Below, in pieces: positions 16,922 to 24,461 of a stretch of 34,718 nt of DNA. The notes below the pieces were generated by a model. The model worked only from the letters and a program-made list of their open reading frames with translations, was not told the DNA's origin and did no database searches. Location of the stretch: NCBI GenBank assembly GCA_002711555.1, contig PARQ01000026.1, positions 12,387 to 47,104 on the forward strand. Reading direction: 5' to 3'. Source of the stretch: Rhodospirillaceae bacterium. Its GTDB lineage: Bacteria > Pseudomonadota > Alphaproteobacteria > UBA8366. The stretch's first letter is position 1; each line of letters opens with the position of its first letter. Both the position numbers and the translations under genes were made by a program.

Positions 16922-17929
16922 ATGCTGACTTCGGTACCAACCAATCTAATAACTGGATTTCTTGGTGTTGGGAAGACAACCGCCATTCGCTCTATTTTAG
17001 GTCGCAAACCGCCCCATGAGGAATGGGCGGTAGTGGTCAACGAATTCGGAGAAATTGGCATAGATGGTACTATGTTCGATGGAGAATCTGAGCAAATCCG
17101 TATGGTGCCGGGTGGATGCATATGTTGTGTATCTAATGTTGCGATGGGAGTGGCCCTTACAGATCTTATACGACGTCAGCGACCAGACCGAATCCTTATT
17201 GAGCCCACGGGTCTTGGTCACCCCGCTGGTGTACTAGACCTATTACGTAGGTCCGAACAAGCTGGTCAAATTGACTTGCGTGCAACTTTGTGTCTTGTAG
17301 ATCCGCGCAGGGTCAACGAACTAAGTGTCGGTGAATCCGAGGTATTTCAAGATCAGATTCATATGGCAGATGTTCTCATTGGACATAAATGGGATCTATC
17401 GAATAACGTGGATAAAGAAGCATTTCAGGCATGGGCGTCAGGGATGTTCCCGCCAAAAGTTCACTTTACCTCAGCTAGTAATGGGCTTATTGATTTGGAA
17501 CTTCTCGATCTCAATCTCGATCCTTCACGTACGCCTCTTTTTCCCGAGGCCCATGCGGCAAATCATCGGCACGGACTAAAGGGAGAACCGGATTTGGCTC
17601 CAAATCGACCACTGCACTTCAAAACCGAGGGAGATGGATACGTTTCATGCGGTTGGTTATTCTCACCGTCAGATGTATTTAATCGACGTAATTTGCTCAA
17701 CTGGGCTGAGGATATAAATGGCATCTCGCGGTTAAAGGGCGTTTTCCGTACAGGACGTCATTGGATGTTAGTTAATCGATCCGACGATGAAATGGGAAAG
17801 GCGACTATTGCGTATCGCCGAGACAGCCGAGTTGAAATTATAGCCAAAAAAGAGAAGATGCCAGACTGGGACGATGTTGGGGCGAGCCTCCTTGCATGTT
17901 TGCGACTTCGTGGTATGAAAGAAATATGA
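16922..17929 (+). CDS. CobW/COG0523 G3E-family GTPase (metallochaperone)
   Basis: This 335-residue G3E P-loop GTPase has Walker A GFLGVGKTT (12-20), the NEFGEIGIDG switch region (~40-49) and the metal-binding C66-x-C68-C69 (GGCICC). A base-binding HKWD motif follows (the usual N/T-KxD is here degenerate, GHKWDLS), and there is a CobW C-terminal domain. COG0523 proteins insert or traffic Zn, Co, Ni or Fe. It starts 9 nt after the GGT-like gene, and its last codons overlap the AcnX start (ATGA). That placement suggests it serves a metalloenzyme of the same operon: AcnX, the Fe(II) oxygenase or the MBL hydrolase. No zinc-uptake regulator site was recognised. Confidence 0.88.
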   Translation: MLTSVPTNLITGFLGVGKTTAIRSILGRKPPHEEWAVVVNEFGEIGIDGTMFDGESEQIRMVPGGCICCVSNVAMGVALTDLIRRQRPDRILIEPTGLGHPAGVLDLLRRSEQAGQIDLRATLCLVDPRRVNELSVGESEVFQDQIHMADVLIGHKWDLSNNVDKEAFQAWASGMFPPKVHFTSASNGLIDLELLDLNLDPSRTPLFPEAHAANHRHGLKGEPDLAPNRPLHFKTEGDGYVSCGWLFSPSDVFNRRNLLNWAEDINGISRLKGVFRTGRHWMLVNRSDDEMGKATIAYRRDSRVEIIAKKEKMPDWDDVGASLLACLRLRGMKEI

Positions 17930-19173
17930 AACTTGATGACATAGAAAAGGCTATGCTCGATGGAAAACACGGAAAAGCCGCCGCCTGGGCGATAGAGTTT
18001 CAAAAGGATGTTGGCACTTTTTTTGATGCGGAAGATTTTGTTCCCATACGGCTTGTTCATGTCAGTACTGACAGAGAGACTATGGGTGATAGTGGCATTG
18101 CGTTCATAGAGGAGCTAGGAAATCTACGGCCAAGCGAACGTTATCCGCGAGCATACGCAACAGCTGATTTTCGGGGTTTTGATAAGGAAAACTTCAGTTT
18201 TCTTTTACCTGGACGAAACTTGGAGGTAGAGGGTACACAGGCAGTCGAAGCTCTCGGTAAACTCGGAGTTGTTACTAACCATGCCTATGTTAATGACCAC
18301 TCCGTCACTGCGCCTGGTTTTGGCGAAGCTTGCGGTTATAGTGGCACACCCTCGGTCATATATATGAACAGTATCGTTGGAGCGCGTTGTAACTTTGAGG
18401 CGGGTCCATCAAGTTTAGCTGCTTTCTTTACTGGTCGAGTTCCTCGATACGGTTTTCACTTGGATTCCAAACGGTTTGCCACTCATGGCTTTAAACTTGA
18501 TTTTTCCCCAGCAAACATCGTCGACTGGGGTGTTGTCGGCGCACTTATAGGCAGAGAGTTAAATTCATATTGGTGCGTGCCAGCTCTTGAGCTAACTGGC
18601 CCACTACCCTCGGTGTTGGAGCTAAATCATATGGCATTGGCAATGGCGAGCTATGGCTCGATCGCAATGTTTCACGTTGTGAATGTTACACCTGAGGCTC
18701 CCAATTGGGAAACTGCGGCGGGAGGGAAAAAACTTGATGTTAAGACCATTAATTCCAATCATGTAAAGACGTTTTATCAGGAGTGGGGTGGAATTGGTGA
18801 GGATCTAGACGTGGTTGCTTTATCCACGCCACAATTGACTGTAACTGAAATCATCGAAGTCGCCGCTTTGCTTGAGGGTAAAAGGGTCCATGACAGAACC
18901 ACGCTGCTGATATACGCCCCCAAAGAAATTAAACAAGCATGCGCTCGTATAGGTCTTACTCAGATGATCGAAAAGGCGGGTGCACGGATGGTGCACGGGC
19001 ATGATTTTTTTGCGACCTTTGCGAAGGAAATACGCTTGGCACATAAATGGGATCGGTTAATGACTCATTCAGTAAAAATGGTAAATATTTGTGAAGGATA
19101 TGGCTACCGACCGACCCCAGCATCAATTCAGCGTTGCATACAATCGGCTGTCGAGGGAAAGGTGATTGGATGA
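17926..19173 (+). CDS. Aconitase X catalytic (large) subunit, DUF521
   Basis: This 415-residue protein aligns with the AcnX large subunit, from KLDDIEKAMLDGKHG at the N-terminus to the core IYMNSIVGARCNFEAGPSS (145-163) and TGRVPRYGFHLD. Characterised AcnX enzymes are cis-3-hydroxy-L-proline dehydratases in bacteria and a mevalonate-5-phosphate dehydratase in archaea, and bind iron. The start is ATG 17926, where family homology begins; an ATG at 17896 would overlap the GTPase further. Compared with the members I remember, the segment before the core (VTNHAYVNDHSVTAPGFGE) lacks the expected cysteine, and the C-terminus (THSVKMVNICEGYGYRP) differs, so substrate transfer from known AcnX is unsafe. 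It is coupled to both neighbours by ATGA overlaps. Confidence 0.85.
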   Translation: MKLDDIEKAMLDGKHGKAAAWAIEFQKDVGTFFDAEDFVPIRLVHVSTDRETMGDSGIAFIEELGNLRPSERYPRAYATADFRGFDKENFSFLLPGRNLEVEGTQAVEALGKLGVVTNHAYVNDHSVTAPGFGEACGYSGTPSVIYMNSIVGARCNFEAGPSSLAAFFTGRVPRYGFHLDSKRFATHGFKLDFSPANIVDWGVVGALIGRELNSYWCVPALELTGPLPSVLELNHMALAMASYGSIAMFHVVNVTPEAPNWETAAGGKKLDVKTINSNHVKTFYQEWGGIGEDLDVVALSTPQLTVTEIIEVAALLEGKRVHDRTTLLIYAPKEIKQACARIGLTQMIEKAGARMVHGHDFFATFAKEIRLAHKWDRLMTHSVKMVNICEGYGYRPTPASIQRCIQSAVEGKVIG

Positions 19174-19598
19174 GTTTACTGGAAATTAAAGGACACTTAG
19201 GGATTGGTCCCATAGCACGTGGTATTGCTCTAGCAGCGTCCGATGATTTCAGCACGCGTTACGACTTAGATCGTGATAGCGGAATATTTTCACGCCCAAG
19301 TCACAAGTTGTATGGGGAAGAATTTGTTGGTCGTATTTTGGTGCTTAACGCAGCGAAAGGGGGTGTAGCATCAGCATGGATGCTGCGTGAGATGGTCGAA
19401 AAAGAAAAGGCTCCTCTTGGTCTTCTCCTCAATGATGGAAATCCTGTTATGGCGCAAGGAGCAGCATTTGCACAGATACCGTTTATGGATCGCTTCGATG
19501 TAGACATTACTAGCGCTATATCCACAGGTGATGAGATAGAGATTGTTCCAGCACGAGGCATTGTTAAAATCCTTTCAAGAGTTAAGGCTAAGGGGTAA
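19170..19598 (+). CDS. Aconitase X swivel (small) subunit, DUF126
   Basis: The 142-residue partner of the preceding gene is the mobile swivel domain that closes over the AcnX active site. Recognisable parts are GIGPIARGIAL (11-21), YDLDRDSGIFSRPSHKLYGE (31-50), VGRILVLNAAKGGVASAWML (53-72) and LLNDGNPVMAQGAAF. The glycine-rich loop is KGGVASAW rather than the serine-rich GRGSSSG seen in many archaeal members, which points to a distinct bacterial branch. ATG 19170 overlaps the large-subunit TGA by 4 bp. TauD number 2 follows after 11 nt. Confidence 0.85.
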   Translation: MSLLEIKGHLGIGPIARGIALAASDDFSTRYDLDRDSGIFSRPSHKLYGEEFVGRILVLNAAKGGVASAWMLREMVEKEKAPLGLLLNDGNPVMAQGAAFAQIPFMDRFDVDITSAISTGDEIEIVPARGIVKILSRVKAKG

Positions 19599-19609
19599 GG
19601 GAGGAATCC

Positions 19610-20491
19610 ATGGAAGTTGCTAAAAAAGGTTTTAATGCAGAGGTTACGTTTACACCTGCTACTGAGCACATAGGGTCTGAGGTGTCAGGGATTGATCTCG
19701 CCAATCCGTTGCCTGAGCCAGTTTTTCAAAAAATCCAGAGAGAGTTGTACGATCGTAGCGTTCTTATATTTCGTGATCAGAATTGGTCGCCAGACGAGCA
19801 CATTGAATTTTCCAAGCTGTTCGGTCCCTTAGAAAATCATGTTTTAAGTAATTATTGTCTCCCAGGTCATCCAGAAATATTTGTCGTTTCTAACATAATC
19901 GAAAACGGCAAGCATGTTGGTGCATTCGGGGGTTCGAAACGGTACCACTCTGACCTGTCATATATGAAGGAGCCAAGTCTAGGTTCTATCTTCCATTGCC
20001 TTGAATGTCCCGAGGGTGAAGGCGAAACTTGCTTCACAAGTATGTTTGCAGTTTATGAAGCGTTACCTGAGGAGCGCAAAAAATGGCTTCTTAAAAGAAT
20101 GGGAGTGCATGACTATGTATGGAATTTTGAGAACCATCACAACGACCGCCCTCCTCTAACTGATGAGCAAAAGGCATCCACACCGCCCTTATCGCACCCT
20201 GCAGTGATTAGTCATCCCGAAACGGGCCGTAAAGCACTTTATTTGTCTGCTGTTTTTGTTCGCTCTTTCGAAGGTATGGAAGATGCGGAAAGCCAAGAAA
20301 TAATTCATGAGCTGATAGATTTTGCGAGTCAGGCAAAATTTGAATATGTACACCGGTGGACGCCAGGTGATGTCATTATATGGGATAATCGAAGCGTTTT
20401 GCATAAGGCTCTGCCATTTGATGAGAAAAATGCCCGTCGTCGGATGCATCGCACCACGATTCGTGGTTCTCGGCCTACACTGGCTGTTTAG
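19610..20491 (+). CDS. TauD/TfdA-family 2-oxoglutarate/Fe(II) dioxygenase (number 2)
   Basis: The 293-residue oxygenase has H113-x-D115 (RYHSDLSYM), distal H265 (NRSVLHKA) and 2-oxoglutarate arginines at ~278 and 281 (RRRMHRTTI). A strong Shine-Dalgarno (GGGAGGAA) precedes ATG 19610. It lies 11 nt after the AcnX small subunit and 12 nt before an MBL-fold gene, inside one operon. It is closer in motif wording to TauD number 3 (both have HSDLSY and VGAF before it) than to number 1 (HTDMNY). A hydroxylation feeding the AcnX dehydratase, or a cleavage giving an aldehyde, are both conceivable. The substrate is unknown. Confidence 0.88.
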   Translation: MEVAKKGFNAEVTFTPATEHIGSEVSGIDLANPLPEPVFQKIQRELYDRSVLIFRDQNWSPDEHIEFSKLFGPLENHVLSNYCLPGHPEIFVVSNIIENGKHVGAFGGSKRYHSDLSYMKEPSLGSIFHCLECPEGEGETCFTSMFAVYEALPEERKKWLLKRMGVHDYVWNFENHHNDRPPLTDEQKASTPPLSHPAVISHPETGRKALYLSAVFVRSFEGMEDAESQEIIHELIDFASQAKFEYVHRWTPGDVIIWDNRSVLHKALPFDEKNARRRMHRTTIRGSRPTLAV

Positions 20492-20503
20492 AGAATAGCG
20501 GTA

Positions 20504-21304
20504 ATGGATAACTGGGAAATTTACGTACTCAAATATGCGGAGCGTACCAATGCGTTAAAACATGAACATTTTTTATTTACGGATGCGCACAATGGTCCCA
20601 TGCCAATGGATTATTTTATTTGGGCACTTAAAAATGAACAAGGCCGTGTGATTATCGTAGATATGGGATTTGAAGAAAAAGAGGGAAAAAAACGTGGGCG
20701 GCGGCTACTCCGTACGCCGGCGGAGGCACTCGCGAAGGTTAGGATAGATGCTAGCGAAGTTGAGGACCTCGTCGTCAGCCACATGCATTACGATCATTGT
20801 GGCAATGCACATGAATTCCCCAAGGCGACATTTCATATACAAGAACGTGAGATGGCTTTTGCAACAGGGCCTAATATGAAACATCCGGCTTTCCGTGATA
20901 TTTTTGCCGTTGACTATGTGGTAGATATGGTTCGCGCACTTTTCGGTGACAGGGTCGAGTTTGTCCACGGTTTTAAGGAATTAGCGTCTGGAATAACGCT
21001 ACACCACGTTGGTGGGCATACCGATGGTCTGCAGGTGGTACGTGTTAATACCCAGCGCGGTTGGGTAGTGCTTGCAGTCGATGCTATCCATCTGTATGCC
21101 AACATTGAACAAAAAAATCCTTTCCCGTTGGTTTTAAACGTTGCTGACATGTTGAATGGGTATAGTACCATCAGTAACTTGGCAGACTCGCCAACACATA
21201 TTATCCCTGGTCACGATCCAATGGTTTTAGATAGATTTCCGAAAGTTCCTGGTGCAGAGGAATTCGCGGTCCGGGCTGATCTTGTTCCAAACCATTGGAA
21301 ATGA
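20504..21304 (+). CDS. N-acyl homoserine lactonase-type MBL-fold hydrolase
   Basis: This 266-residue protein has the AhlL/AiiA-like dinuclear zinc site: H93-x-H95-x-D97-H98 (SHMHYDHCGN), H172 (GGHTDG), D193 (LAVDAIH) and H237 (IPGHDP). Such enzymes open lactone rings of homoserine lactones or of other lactones. It closes the GGT, CobW, AcnX, TauD operon (12 nt after TauD), so a catabolic lactone is more likely than a quorum-sensing signal. No luxI or luxR gene is seen. It is followed by a 62-nt gap before trxB. Confidence 0.84.
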   Translation: MDNWEIYVLKYAERTNALKHEHFLFTDAHNGPMPMDYFIWALKNEQGRVIIVDMGFEEKEGKKRGRRLLRTPAEALAKVRIDASEVEDLVVSHMHYDHCGNAHEFPKATFHIQEREMAFATGPNMKHPAFRDIFAVDYVVDMVRALFGDRVEFVHGFKELASGITLHHVGGHTDGLQVVRVNTQRGWVVLAVDAIHLYANIEQKNPFPLVLNVADMLNGYSTISNLADSPTHIIPGHDPMVLDRFPKVPGAEEFAVRADLVPNHWK

Positions 21305-21366
21305 TTACTTGAAAGACAACCGCTGAAACACTACGTCGTCACTGTGGCGTACTTACAGAGAGGGTT

Positions 21367-22332
21367 ATGAAAATGGGTCATCATCACAGTAAAGTCTTGA
21401 TCATTGGATCTGGGGCTGCGGGCTACACCGCTGCAATTTACGCAGCTCGCGCGAATCTAAAGCCACTTATTGTTGCTGGAATGCAGCCCGGCGGGCAGAT
21501 GACCATAACTACAGATGTTGAGAATTACCCGGGATTTGAGGAGGTTATACAGGGTCCTTGGCTGATGGAGCAGATGCAAAAACAGGCTGAGGCTGTTGGG
21601 ACCCAGATAATTTATGACATGATTAACGATGTCGATTTTAATCAGGATACTTTTCAAATGACTGGCGATATGGGAGATACGTACAGCGGTGAAACTGTTA
21701 TTATTGCGACTGGTGCCCAAGCGCGCTGGCTTGGCCTCGAATCAGAACAAAAATTTCAAGGTTTTGGTGTATCAGCCTGTGCTACATGCGATGGCTTCTT
21801 TTTCAAGGATCAAAACGTTGCGGTGGTTGGGGGAGGTAATACTGCTGTAGAAGAGGCATTATACCTTACAAACCATGCTGCCAAAGTCACAGTCATACAC
21901 AGGCGAGATACGTTCCGAGCTGAAAAAATACTTCAGGAGCGATTACTTCAGAACGAAAAAATTGAAGTGATTTGGGATAGTGTCCTCGACGAGGTATTGG
22001 GCGGGGGTGATCCACTTCAGGTCACTGGAGCTCGCATTAAAAATATTAAATCGGAACAAATAATGGATATTGATTTACAGGGTGTTTTCATAGCTATTGG
22101 GCATGACCCAGCGACTGGGGTATTTAAGAATAAAATTGATATGGATGATGAAGGTTATATCTTAACCAAGCCCGATAGTACGGTAACTAGCATACCTGGT
22201 ATTTTTGCTGCTGGTGATGTTAAAGATAAGATCTTTCGGCAAGCGGTTACGGCTGCTGGAATGGGTTGCATGGCTGCCTTAGAAGCTGAAAAGTTTCTTG
22301 CCGAACACGAGATGTCCACGGCCGCGGAATAG
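21367..22332 (+). CDS. trxB: Thioredoxin reductase
   Basis: This 321-residue low-molecular-weight NADPH:thioredoxin reductase has FAD motif GSGAAGYTAAIYAARA (14-29), PGGQMTITTDVENYPGF, the redox-active C138-A-T-C141 (SACATCDGFF), NADPH motif GGGNTAVEEA with the HRRD arginines that bind the 2'-phosphate, and the C-terminal FAAGDVKD. Length and spacing are canonical. The start is uncertain between ATG 21367 and ATG 21373; both give a short N-terminal HHH run before the Rossmann strand. A GAGAGGG lies just upstream. It could be co-transcribed with the preceding operon but is 62 nt away. Confidence 0.95.
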   Translation: MKMGHHHSKVLIIGSGAAGYTAAIYAARANLKPLIVAGMQPGGQMTITTDVENYPGFEEVIQGPWLMEQMQKQAEAVGTQIIYDMINDVDFNQDTFQMTGDMGDTYSGETVIIATGAQARWLGLESEQKFQGFGVSACATCDGFFFKDQNVAVVGGGNTAVEEALYLTNHAAKVTVIHRRDTFRAEKILQERLLQNEKIEVIWDSVLDEVLGGGDPLQVTGARIKNIKSEQIMDIDLQGVFIAIGHDPATGVFKNKIDMDDEGYILTKPDSTVTSIPGIFAAGDVKDKIFRQAVTAAGMGCMAALEAEKFLAEHEMSTAAE

Positions 22333-22363
22333 ACGCATCAAAATCAAATCCGACCCATTCATA

Positions 22364-23260
22364 TTAAAGCTTGGTTTTTCTTGTCTCCTGAAGAAGCTTT
22401 GCTAGCATGGTATGATCAGACGAAGGTCCGTAATGGTCAACTGTTTCGGCAAATGCATCTCGCACCAAAGCCGTGCACGGTGCACTCAAGCCGACATTAC
22501 GCGCTAAATTCTGGGCAATAGTTAAGTCTTTAAGCATTAAGCCGCTCGAAAACCCAGATTTCCAATTCTCTTTTAGAATAAACTGATGCATCTTTAGTTC
22601 GGTTGCATTGTTTCGGCCTGATGACTTATTTATGACGTTAGTTAATGTTGACGGGTCCAGTCCAAAACGTCGACCTATCAAGAGTGCTTCCGTAGTTGCT
22701 AGAACGCCAAGAGCAGAAAGCATATTATTCATCGCCTTAGTTGCATGACCGGCACCAAGTGGCCCGCATTCAAAAATATCGCTGCTTACTGCTTCAAAAA
22801 TAGGTTTCGCCCGAGCTATTGCAGCGCTCTCCCCGCCAACCATGATAGAAATGGTGCCTGAAACTGCACGTTTCACTCCACCAGAAACAGGAGCATCTAG
22901 AAAGGGAATATTTTTATCTTTCATGATTTTTCCGAGTTCTAGTGTTCCCTCCGGCTCTGATGAGCTCATATCAATAAATAACTTACTGCTATCGAGCCCA
23001 CTGATAAGTGAGTCCTCGCAATTAGCGTCGCCGAGCAATATTCTATTTACATCCTTGCCGGTAGGTACAATGGTAATAACTACATCGGAGCTCTGTGCCA
23101 GACTATGGAGGCCATTGGCCGCGCGCGCACCAAACTCATCGACAAAGCTATCTACTGCTTCCCGGTTCAAATCAAAAACAATCATTTCATTGCCAGCGCG
23201 TGCGAGATTTGCGGCTATCGGGCGCCCCATATTGCCGAGACCAACATATCCTATTTTCAT
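22364..23260 (-). CDS. 3-hydroxyisobutyrate dehydrogenase-family reductase (MmsB/GlxR-like)
   Basis: This 298-residue beta-hydroxyacid dehydrogenase has the N-terminal dinucleotide motif GLGNMGRP (7-14), substrate-binding DAPVSGGV (122-129) and catalytic K175 (GHATKAMNN). Members oxidise 3-hydroxyisobutyrate or reduce tartronate semialdehyde, among other reactions. FDLNRE after strand 2 has an aspartate at the end of the second strand, which favours NAD. I chose ATG 23260 with AGGA upstream; a TTG at 23281 is less likely. An mmsA homologue at 24462 would give the next step of valine breakdown, but a Hyi-like gene at 8656 would fit a GlxR role. It is convergent with trxB (31 bp between). Confidence 0.85.
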   Translation of the reverse strand: MKIGYVGLGNMGRPIAANLARAGNEMIVFDLNREAVDSFVDEFGARAANGLHSLAQSSDVVITIVPTGKDVNRILLGDANCEDSLISGLDSSKLFIDMSSSEPEGTLELGKIMKDKNIPFLDAPVSGGVKRAVSGTISIMVGGESAAIARAKPIFEAVSSDIFECGPLGAGHATKAMNNMLSALGVLATTEALLIGRRFGLDPSTLTNVINKSSGRNNATELKMHQFILKENWKSGFSSGLMLKDLTIAQNLARNVGLSAPCTALVRDAFAETVDHYGPSSDHTMLAKLLQETRKTKL

Positions 23261-23378
23261 GTAAATATTCCTATTACTCAATTATTATTGTATAATGGTG
23301 TAATTATATAAAATATAAATAAAATAATACATGAATGTTATTTTCTTGGAAGCGTGATTTTTTCAATTATTGCTCTCC

Positions 23379-23407
23379 TTGTTATTGCATAATTTATTCA
23401 GTATTAT
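23379..23407 (+). promoter_or_regulatory. Candidate sigma-70 promoter for the bactofilin gene
   Basis: TTGTTA (23379-23384), a 17-nt spacer and TATTAT (23402-23407) lie 33 nt upstream of ATG 23441. The surrounding 23261-23440 interval is strikingly AT-rich and holds no gene I can support. AT-richness makes chance matches likely, so confidence is limited. Confidence 0.4.
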
Positions 23408-23440
23408 CAAATTTATAAAAATAAATATAGTTAGGGCACC

Positions 23441-23986
23441 ATGATGACAATCTTGGAAAAATTAAAACGGCACTTTCGCGCAAATGAACGAGGAAGCCGT
23501 CCCAACACCCAGGAAAGAACCTCTGTATTATCTGACGATTTAATTCTCCAGGGTGATATCTTTGGCAATGGTGAAATTTATCTTGATGGAGGCGTCAATG
23601 GGAATGTTAGTTGCGAGAAGTTGATAATTGGCCGTGATGGCTACATTAATGGTCAAATTCAGTGCAAAGAGGCTGAGATATATGGGAAAGTCGTTGGCTC
23701 CATATCAGCAACCGATGTTGTATTGGCTAAAACTGCGCAGGTGATTGGCGATGTGAGCCACAAAACGCTTAGTATTCAGCCTGGCGCTGTAATAGACGGC
23801 TTTTGCAGGCAAAATGACCTAAATGTCTCGAGTAAAGGTGGCACTAAATTACCATTTGCCGAGGAATCACTAGGCAGAGCTAAAACGGTTCGTTCAAAGC
23901 AGAAAAGACTTAAAAAATCTCTCGATAACCCCCTCAGTACTTCAACCGGAAAGGCCGGTGGTTACAGTAGAAAAACTGTTCATTAA
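23441..23986 (+). CDS. Bactofilin (polymer-forming cytoskeletal protein)
   Basis: This 181-residue protein has a central bactofilin (DUF583) domain at about 30-125: short right-handed beta-helix turns such as LILQGDIFGNGEIYLDG, VNGNVSCEKLIIGRDG, INGQIQCKEAEIYGKV, VGSISATDVVL and QVIGDVSHKTLSI. The flanks are low-complexity and charged. The last 45 residues are basic (KKSLDN, RSKQKR). Bactofilins self-assemble without nucleotide and organise cell-wall or stalk machinery, often beside an M23 peptidase. No peptidase is adjacent here. The start may be ATG 23441 or the ATG right after it at 23444. A DUF1491 gene follows within 40 bp. Confidence 0.9.
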   Translation: MMTILEKLKRHFRANERGSRPNTQERTSVLSDDLILQGDIFGNGEIYLDGGVNGNVSCEKLIIGRDGYINGQIQCKEAEIYGKVVGSISATDVVLAKTAQVIGDVSHKTLSIQPGAVIDGFCRQNDLNVSSKGGTKLPFAEESLGRAKTVRSKQKRLKKSLDNPLSTSTGKAGGYSRKTVH

Positions 23987-24022
23987 GTCAACGTGCTGGT
24001 TGTTGCGGTACTCAAAATAAAA

Positions 24023-24361
24023 ATGCCAGACGCTCGCATGCCGACCGACATTTGGATACAAGCGCACGTTGCTCGCCTGTCGAGCAAAGGGGTGCCAGTA
24101 GTAGTGCTCAAGCGGGGCGACAAAAATAGTGGTATTATAATCGTGAAGATAAATCGGATTGAAACCGGTGTCGATGTTTTCATGCAGGAGCGCGATTTAT
24201 CAGGAAACTTTATTTGGCAACCCGCACTTGATGGACGCCGTGTGGAGGAACCTGAAGCTGCGTCTTTTATTGAGCGCCAGGCTAAATATGACCCGGATAT
24301 TTGGATTGTTGAGATTGAGGATCGTGAAGATCATAGTCTTTTAGAAATTTTAGAGATGTGA
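24023..24361 (+). CDS. DUF1491 family protein
   Basis: This 112-residue protein matches my memory of the alphaproteobacterial DUF1491 family: IWIQAHVARLSSKGVPVVVLKRGDKNSG (broken here as IWIQAHVARL and VLKRGDKNSG), then WQPAL, and IERQAKYDPDIWIVEIEDRE at the end, which is typical. No function is established for the family. I chose ATG 24023 because homology starts near MPTDIWIQA. A GTG at 23993 would add 10 residues and sit 6 nt after the bactofilin stop, and neither start has a good Shine-Dalgarno. It is probably co-transcribed with the bactofilin. Confidence 0.75.
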   Translation: MPDARMPTDIWIQAHVARLSSKGVPVVVLKRGDKNSGIIIVKINRIETGVDVFMQERDLSGNFIWQPALDGRRVEEPEAASFIERQAKYDPDIWIVEIEDREDHSLLEILEM

Positions 24362-24461
24362 GTGCTGTTTGCTTGTTATATGTCATATGATTGCTGCCTC
24401 ACATCGCTCGGGTTTGTCCAAATAACAGTAATTTATACTATTGCTCTGAAAGGGATTAGGA

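Noticed and set aside
20504..21304. Quorum-quenching system
   Set aside because: The AhlL-like protein lies in a catabolic operon with no luxI/luxR genes, so a lactone-opening metabolic step is more likely.
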